From: Acidobacteriota bacterium
Lineage (GTDB): Bacteria > Acidobacteriota > Blastocatellia > Pyrinomonadales > Pyrinomonadaceae
Direction: 5' to 3'
Length of the DNA stretch: 6,023 nt
NCBI GenBank assembly: GCA_029777145.1
Contig: JAKOSS010000226.1
Coordinates: 1-6,023 of the forward strand
Below the pieces are notes generated by a model. It made no database searches. It saw nothing but the letters and a program-made list of their open reading frames with translations, and was not told the origin of the DNA. Positions 1 through 6,023 of the stretch are shown here, piece after piece (within the stretch, counting starts at the first letter, position 1; each line of letters starts with the position of its first letter). The translations under genes were made by a program, and so were the position numbers.

Positions 1-174
1 TCGCAAATTTCCGTGATCGAATCGATAACCTGATTTCAGGATTCAAGACTTCATATTGGAATCCGGGAGAGAGTGCCGGGTCTGCTTCTTTCGCGGTATT
101 TAGCGTGAGTTAGCGGTCAAAGAAAAAATGCGACCGCGAAAGAACGCAAATGTTCGCGAAAACGGCCCGGTCGA
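1..174. other. Window edge and spacer downstream of tdk; no supportable gene
   Basis: I see no gene I can support here. One plus-strand frame is open from the edge to a TAG at 111-113, and one minus-strand frame is open from about 105 to the edge. Neither gives a recognisable protein, so a partial gene reaching in from the left cannot be excluded but is not called. A short palindrome, CCTGATTTCAGG, lies at 29-40. The stretch from 113 to 158 has two overlapping inverted repeats, described under the possible tdk terminator. Confidence 0.5.
120..160 (-). terminator. Possible intrinsic terminator of tdk
   Basis: Reading the minus strand just after the tdk stop codon, a perfect 6-bp stem CGCGAA/TTCGCG (plus 153-158 and 135-140, 12-base loop) is followed by GTCGCA and then TTTTTTCTTT (plus 129-120). 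The T run starts six bases after the stem, farther than ideal. A competing stem GCGGTC/GACCGC (113-118 with 132-137) encloses the T run. The position about 15 bases past the stop codon suits a terminator, but the stem is short, so this is a modest call. Confidence 0.35.
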
Positions 175-792
175 TCACAGATTCGTCGGCGTGTCCGAAT
201 GCGGAACGAAGCATTTGCGGCAACGGGCCTCATACTTGTCGGCCGCTCCAACCTCGACGCGTTCGGTCGATTCCGACGTCCGCTGCGAATAGTTCGCCGT
301 GCTGCCGCAGACGACGCAGATGGCATGCGTCTTGGTGATGAACTCCGCGATCGAAAGCAGCTGCGGCATCGGCTCGAACGGCCGTCCGGTGTAATCCTGA
401 TCGAGACCGGCAATGATCACTCGTTTGCCTGAATTTGCAAGCTCGTTGACCGCGACGATCAGCTCCATATCGAAAAACTGGCCCTCGTCGATTCCGACGA
501 CCTGCGTATCAGCTTCGATCTGCGCCATCAGCTCCTTCGCCGTCATCACCGGCTTCGAAATATGCGTCATGCCCGAGTGCGAAGCGATCTGCTCGATCGA
601 GTAGCGATCATCGATCTTCGGCTTGAAAACCTGCACCTTCTGACGCGCGATCTGCGCGCGGCGCAAACGCCTGATCAACTCTTCGCTCTTGCCGGAAAAC
701 ATCGATCCGACAATGACTTCAACCCAACCGGCACCGTTCTGACGCGTTTTTCGACGCTCTTCAGTATTGTCGAAAACAAACTCTTCAACCAT
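175..792 (-). CDS. tdk: Thymidine kinase (TK1-type)
   Basis: Cytosolic salvage enzyme that phosphorylates thymidine with ATP to give dTMP. The 205-residue product has the whole TK1-family layout: a P-loop GSMFSGKS at residues 29-36, the Walker-B/catalytic segment IDEGQFFD at 101-108 with Glu103 as the expected general base, a lasso-type substrate region around [11 protein letters not shown] (129-139), and a zinc ribbon formed by Cys159/Cys162 and Cys191/Cys194. The length is normal for bacterial members, with roughly 15-20 extra residues before the conserved GWVEVI segment. ATG at 792 is the only ATG that keeps the P-loop intact. No Shine-Dalgarno site is visible before it. The gene is 180 bases from the gpmI stop and has its own strong predicted promoter, so it is probably transcribed separately from the glycolytic genes. 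Confidence 0.96.
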   Translation of the reverse strand: MVEEFVFDNTEERRKTRQNGAGWVEVIVGSMFSGKSEELIRRLRRAQIARQKVQVFKPKIDDRYSIEQIASHSGMTHISKPVMTAKELMAQIEADTQVVGIDEGQFFDMELIVAVNELANSGKRVIIAGLDQDYTGRPFEPMPQLLSIAEFITKTHAICVVCGSTANYSQRTSESTERVEVGAADKYEARCRKCFVPHSDTPTNL

Positions 793-834
793 AGATAATC
801 AGTCCGAATTATTTTGAGAGAATCGGAAAGAACA

Positions 835-863
835 ATTATACGTTGAAGGGGGCGAATTGTCAG
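835..863 (-). promoter_or_regulatory. Sigma-70-type promoter for tdk
   Basis: On the minus strand, CTGACA (plus 858-863, 5 of 6 to consensus) is followed by exactly 17 bases and then a perfect TATAAT (plus 835-840). The transcript would start near 828 and leave a leader of about 36 bases before the tdk ATG at 792. Both hexamers, the spacing and the position upstream of the only downstream gene agree. This is the clearest regulatory signal in the window. Confidence 0.8.
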
Positions 864-890
864 AATCGGGAGCGGTAGCGACCGGCTGGG

Positions 891-2532
<1,642 letters not shown>

Positions 2533-2569
2533 GGACGACTCTGTTCGAAAGCTGGGGAGTCGGATGTCT

Positions 2570-3010
2570 TCAATACGCATCGGGTGCAGGTTTTTCCATC
2601 CAACGTTCGGGATGGACGAGTTCGTGGAAACCGAACTTCTCGTAAAGGGCGTGCGCGTCGCGCGTTGCGAGCACCCAGCGTCTGAATCCCTGCAGCTCGG
2701 GATGTTCGACGATGACCTTCATCAGCCACTTGCTGAGGCCGCGTCCGCGAAATTCTTCAACGACAAAAACATCGCCAAGATAGGCAAAAGTCGCGAAATC
2801 GGTAACAACACGTGCAAACCCGATTAGATTTTCGCCTTTGTAGAGACCAAAAGGCAAGGAATTTCTTATCGCCGTCTCGGTTTGTTCGCGCGACCGGTTC
2901 TGCGCCCAATAGGATTCCTCAGAGAGAAATTTGTGGATCGCATCGAGATCGAGACGTGCCGGATCGGTGCTCGCCGTGAATTCTTCCAGTTGGACCTCGT
3001 AATGGCTCAT
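2570..3010 (-). CDS. GNAT-family N-acetyltransferase
   Basis: Predicted cytosolic acetyl-CoA-dependent acyltransferase; the acceptor substrate cannot be read from sequence. The 146-residue product is one complete GNAT domain. A beta strand with GFARVVTDFATFAYLGDVFV (residues 64-83) leads into motif A, EEFRGRGLSKWL (85-96), whose RGRGL forms the acetyl-CoA pyrophosphate loop. The C-terminal part has the LYEKFGF segment (122-128) typical of motif B, where Tyr123 is the usual general-acid position. The unusual DFATFAYLGDVFV block marks a widespread single-domain subgroup usually left unnamed. ATG at 3010 is taken; no Shine-Dalgarno site precedes it. It starts 40 bases after the upstream P-loop gene and ends 37 bases before gpmI, so it is probably co-transcribed with them. 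A role in glycolysis is not implied by position alone. Confidence 0.9.
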   Translation of the reverse strand: MSHYEVQLEEFTASTDPARLDLDAIHKFLSEESYWAQNRSREQTETAIRNSLPFGLYKGENLIGFARVVTDFATFAYLGDVFVVEEFRGRGLSKWLMKVIVEHPELQGFRRWVLATRDAHALYEKFGFHELVHPERWMEKPAPDAY

Positions 3011-3050
3011 TTGTTCAGGGAACGCTCAATTCAATCGAACTCGGATCGGC

Positions 3051-3563
3051 TCAACTGGCGGCGTATGTTTTGACGAACTCCTCGACTTCCGCCGCTGATC
3101 GAAGTCTGACCACGTTTACATGGCCCCCGGAACGCACGATCTTCGTCTCGCAATCACGCCGATCTGAATTCGGATATCGCCAAAGCCACCAAAGAAACTC
3201 AAGATCCAGCTTTTCGTGACAACCTTCAGCCATATCCGGACGATTTGTTCCGCGAAACGTCAGGCGACGTTTGATGACGCGATAAAAACACAAATAGCGC
3301 GGCATGTCGAGAAAGATCACGGTATCCGCGCGCGACAAACGGAGATCAAGCGAGCCGTCGAAGTTGCCGTCGATTATCCACTCATCGGCGGCGATCAGTT
3401 CAGCGACCATCTCCATCCATTCGGCCTTCGGCGTTTGCTCCCAACCCGCGCGCCAATAGTGACGATCGAGGTGAATGAGCGGAATTCCCGAGATCTCGCT
3501 CATTCGTCGAGCCAATGTCGATTTTCCGGCGCCGCCCGAACCGATGATCAAAATCCGCTTCAT
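3051..3563 (-). CDS. P-loop NTPase, FlaR/adenylate-kinase-like ('topology modulation') family
   Basis: Small P-loop kinase-like protein, 170 residues, cytosolic. The N-terminus is a beta strand and Walker A loop, GSGGAGKS at residues 8-15, followed by HLD (31-33), the family signature DGNF (65-68), the strand VIFLDMPR (82-89) that resembles the Walker B strand of nucleoside kinases, and an Arg-rich lid-like stretch RVIKRRLTFRG (95-105). Relatives are annotated as DNA topology modulation protein FlaR or as adenylate kinase-like; the true substrate is unknown and phosphoryl transfer to a small molecule is only an inference. ATG at 3563 places the Walker strand at the very N-terminus, as expected. 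The in-frame TTG at 3629, directly after the eno stop, would add 22 poorly folded, Arg-rich residues and is rejected. No Shine-Dalgarno site is at the usual distance. It lies 66 bases after eno. Confidence 0.87.
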   Translation of the reverse strand: MKRILIIGSGGAGKSTLARRMSEISGIPLIHLDRHYWRAGWEQTPKAEWMEMVAELIAADEWIIDGNFDGSLDLRLSRADTVIFLDMPRYLCFYRVIKRRLTFRGTNRPDMAEGCHEKLDLEFLWWLWRYPNSDRRDCETKIVRSGGHVNVVRLRSAAEVEEFVKTYAAS

Positions 3564-3579
3564 TGCACAAAAAGCGAAC

Positions 3580-3605
3580 GAGAGAGACCTCTTTCGATTT
3601 CTCTC
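3580..3605. other. Stem-loop between eno and the P-loop NTPase gene
   Basis: Inverted repeat GAGAGAGA (3580-3587) with TTTCTCTC (3598-3605), loop of 10 bases, one imperfect pair. On the minus-strand transcript it lies after the eno stop, with a T5 run (CGCTTTTTG) starting within ten bases of its 3' arm. It could be a weak, leaky terminator or a processing/stability hairpin at the end of the eno message that lowers expression of the downstream genes. The stem is short and the T run brief, so it may also be chance. Confidence 0.3.
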
Positions 3606-3629
3606 CCGCCTTATTATTGGATCCGCCAA

Positions 3630-4958
<1,329 letters not shown>

Positions 4959-5016
4959 TCAAAAATTAATCGTTACTGATTGAGAGTCGAGCGACGATCG
5001 TTTGTTGAAAGGGTCA

Positions 5017-5040
5017 TTTCCCGCGATTGTCGGCGGGAAA
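5017..5040. promoter_or_regulatory. TTTCCCGC/GCGGGAAA palindrome upstream of eno
   Basis: Perfect 8-bp inverted repeat (5017-5024 with 5033-5040) with an 8-base centre, about 98 bases upstream of the eno ATG. The dyad symmetry and position fit an operator for a dimeric regulator of the eno group. It could also form an RNA hairpin, but no T run follows on either strand, which argues against a terminator. The cognate protein is unknown and no binding is shown. Confidence 0.4.
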
Positions 5041-5064
5041 AGCCATCAGCCGTTAGCTATCAGC
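5041..5064. repeat. TAGCTATCAGC-like spacer repeat
   Basis: Two imperfect direct units, AGCCATCAGC (5041-5050) and AGCTATCAGC (5055-5064), separated by CGTT. I recall similar TATCAGC-type units as short dispersed spacer repeats in several bacterial genomes; within this window only this pair is present, so its repeat-family status is an inference. Confidence 0.4.
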
Positions 5065-5143
5065 AAACTGCCGGTTTTCGTTCGATACAAGCGAGCCGTC
5101 GGTTACTAATCAATCGTAATTCGTCACCGCGAAATCGCAAAAC

Positions 5144-5557
5144 TCAGCTGTCTGATTCGCCTCGCAGGAATGCGATCGAAACGACCGCGAAGATCACGAG
5201 AATGCCGCCGGCCGGCGCGAGGAACACGAACATGTTCGGATCCGTTTCGGTATGCCACAGACCGCCGAGCAGGAATCCAAGCGGCATCAGAACGACACCC
5301 GCCTGGAAAGCGATCCGTGCCGGATTTGCGAGTGTCAGCGAGCGATTGGAAAGATACATTGAAGCGATCACGAGGACAAGATTGAGCACCGCGCCGTGCG
5401 TGTGCGCGAGCCGGAACAGTTCCCGACGCAATGGATCCTGAAGATAGGCAGGCGAGCGGAACGCGATCAGCGCTTCGAGCAGCATTCCGACGGACATCCA
5501 CGCGGCAAGGCTGATCCAAGCCTGAAACGAAAGAGGATCTTTGTGGTTTTTGATCAT
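5144..5557 (-). CDS. Small four-helix membrane protein, function unknown
   Basis: I do not recognise this 137-residue protein. It has four hydrophobic segments at about residues 13-33, 52-70, 82-101 and 109-131, with no signal peptide, so it is a predicted inner-membrane protein. Notable residues are His52 and His54 in AHTHG at the start of the second segment, and Gly-rich GFLLGGLWHTETDPN (94-108) with His102 after the third. Histidines placed next to membrane helices, like the H-x-H-G seen in some heme-copper-oxidase-like and NnrS-like small proteins, could bind a metal or heme, but this is speculation. ATG at 5557 is chosen; an in-frame TTG at 5569 would add four residues. No Shine-Dalgarno site is seen. 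The start lies beside the arm of a long inverted repeat, and eno begins 224 bases downstream, so no operon partner is evident. Confidence 0.8.
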   Translation of the reverse strand: MIKNHKDPLSFQAWISLAAWMSVGMLLEALIAFRSPAYLQDPLRRELFRLAHTHGAVLNLVLVIASMYLSNRSLTLANPARIAFQAGVVLMPLGFLLGGLWHTETDPNMFVFLAPAGGILVIFAVVSIAFLRGESDS

Positions 5558-5703
5558 TCGTACACACAAAGTAAAAAGTAAAAAGGCAAAAGTAAAAGTA
5601 TGCCTTGAGTTATGTTCGCCGCGTCTTGCTTTCGCTTTTGCTTTGCCTTTTTACTTTTTACTTTTTACTTTTTCCGCCCGCTCACGCAGGCGGTATTGAC
5701 TTG
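5558..5703. other. Spacer between HEAT-like gene and membrane-protein gene
   Basis: 146 bases without a gene, mostly occupied by the GTAAAAA inverted repeat. The plus-strand frames crossing it are low-complexity (Phe/Leu-rich from the T tracts) and not credible proteins. No good promoter for the membrane-protein gene is visible on the minus strand: a CATACT lies in the loop but lacks a -35 partner. Confidence 0.5.
5568..5671. repeat. GTAAAAA-type inverted repeat, copy B
   Basis: Two arms, 5568-5590 and 5642-5664, are perfectly complementary over 23 bases. Pairing continues inward to about 5598 and 5634 with one indel and one G-T pair, leaving a loop of about 35 bases. The outer part consists of GTAAAAA / TTTTTAC units. 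Both arms share exact stretches with copy A at 891-985 (17 and 20 bases), in the same orientation. It lies between the stop of the HEAT-like gene (5704) and the ATG of the membrane protein (5557), so in RNA it would end one message and sit in the leader of the next. A role as terminator, stability element or remnant of a small non-autonomous mobile repeat is possible. Confidence 0.8.
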
Positions 5704-6023
5704 TTACTCTCCGACTTCTATGTCGACGTCCTTGCGGGCGCCGATCAACCTCGCGGCGATCGCTTTGATCTCGGCGCGGCGGGCCGCGTCGACGCGAACG
5801 AACCATGGTCCGATCTGCGCCGTTCGGGCCGCATCGTTCGCCAGGTAATCCGGTTTGGCGACGTTGTTGTCCGCCGCGGCAAGCCCGTTCGCGGCGAAGT
5901 AACGAACGATCGGATACTTGTCGTCGGCGAACGCTTCCGCCAAAAGCGGCAAATAGAAGTCCGGCTTTGAGTTCTTCGTCAACGAGTTCGCGGTCATCGC
6001 GCGCGTCAACGCGTCGCCGGCAA
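5704..6023 (-). CDS. C-terminal part of a HEAT-repeat-like protein (5' end outside window)
   Basis: The frame is open to the right edge and ends at TAA (5704-5706), giving about 105 visible residues. The TTG at 6007-6009 is read as an internal Leu, not a start. The segment FYLPLLAEAFADDKYPIVRY (then FAANGLAAA) has the two-helix pattern of a HEAT repeat: a helix of Leu/Ala, a D-x-Y-P-x-V-R turn, and a second Ala-rich helix. After it come a less regular stretch with KPDYL and a charged helix ending in DVDIEVGE. HEAT repeats are protein-interaction solenoids. In environmental bacteria such tails also occur on multiheme cytochromes and other large exported proteins, but no CXXCH is present in the visible part, so the whole protein cannot be named. 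No membrane segment is visible. Confidence 0.75.
   Translation of the reverse strand, partial: AGDALTRAMTANSLTKNSKPDFYLPLLAEAFADDKYPIVRYFAANGLAAADNNVAKPDYLANDAARTAQIGPWFVRVDAARRAEIKAIAARLIGARKDVDIEVGE

Noticed and set aside
1..113. Partial gene entering from the left edge on either strand
   Set aside because: Open frames of about 36 codons exist on both strands, but neither shows recognisable protein features; this is too short to choose.
2533..2580. Longer gpmI start at 2580 overlapping the acetyltransferase gene
   Set aside because: The extra 16 residues are not expected in the family and no ribosome site supports them. Translational coupling through the overlap keeps it possible but less likely.
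3564..3629. N-terminal extension of the P-loop NTPase from a TTG right after the eno stop
   Set aside because: It would put 22 Arg-rich residues before the Walker strand; the ATG at 3563 starts exactly at the expected MKRILIIG strand.
5605..5970. Plus-strand frame with a signal-peptide-like Leu/Phe-rich start
   Set aside because: The hydrophobic start is produced by the T-rich repeat arm, and the rest is antisense to the HEAT-like gene.

Overview
This window reads as ordinary bacterial chromosome carrying central metabolism. The base composition is moderately GC-rich in the genes, with AT-rich spacers. Every gene I can support lies on the minus strand, so transcription runs from high to low coordinates. 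Nothing in the sequence proves the taxon. The combination of dispersed TTTTTAC/GTAAAAA inverted repeats, a TAGCTATCAGC-type spacer repeat, few Shine-Dalgarno sites and a small HEAT-like protein end reminds me of Acidobacteriota (Blastocatellia/Pyrinomonadales). That is recollection and inference, not a measured match.

Layout in the direction of transcription: (1) from 6023 to 5704, the C-terminal end of a larger protein with a HEAT-like helical repeat, its start outside the window. (2) 5558-5703, a spacer dominated by a 23-bp perfect inverted repeat of GTAAAAA type. (3) 5557-5144, a small four-helix membrane protein of unknown function with an HTHG motif. (4) 5143-4920, a spacer with a TTTCCCGC/GCGGGAAA palindrome, a TAGCTATCAGC-like repeat and the Shine-Dalgarno site of eno. 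(5) 4919-973, four closely spaced co-directional genes: enolase, a FlaR-type P-loop kinase-like protein, a GNAT acetyltransferase and cofactor-independent phosphoglycerate mutase. (6) 972-793, a spacer with a second GTAAAAA inverted repeat and a near-perfect sigma-70-type promoter. (7) 792-175, thymidine kinase, followed by a possible terminator. (8) 1-174, the window edge without a supportable gene.

The functional core is eno plus gpmI, which catalyse consecutive steps of lower glycolysis (3-phosphoglycerate to 2-phosphoglycerate to phosphoenolpyruvate). They enclose two small genes that are not obviously related to that pathway. Thymidine kinase has its own promoter and is probably a separate unit. 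I found no phage, transposase, CRISPR, toxin-antitoxin, RNA gene or convincing undescribed system. The most interesting material is in the spacers (two copies of one inverted-repeat family, one forming the 3' end of gpmI) and in the uncharacterised membrane protein.
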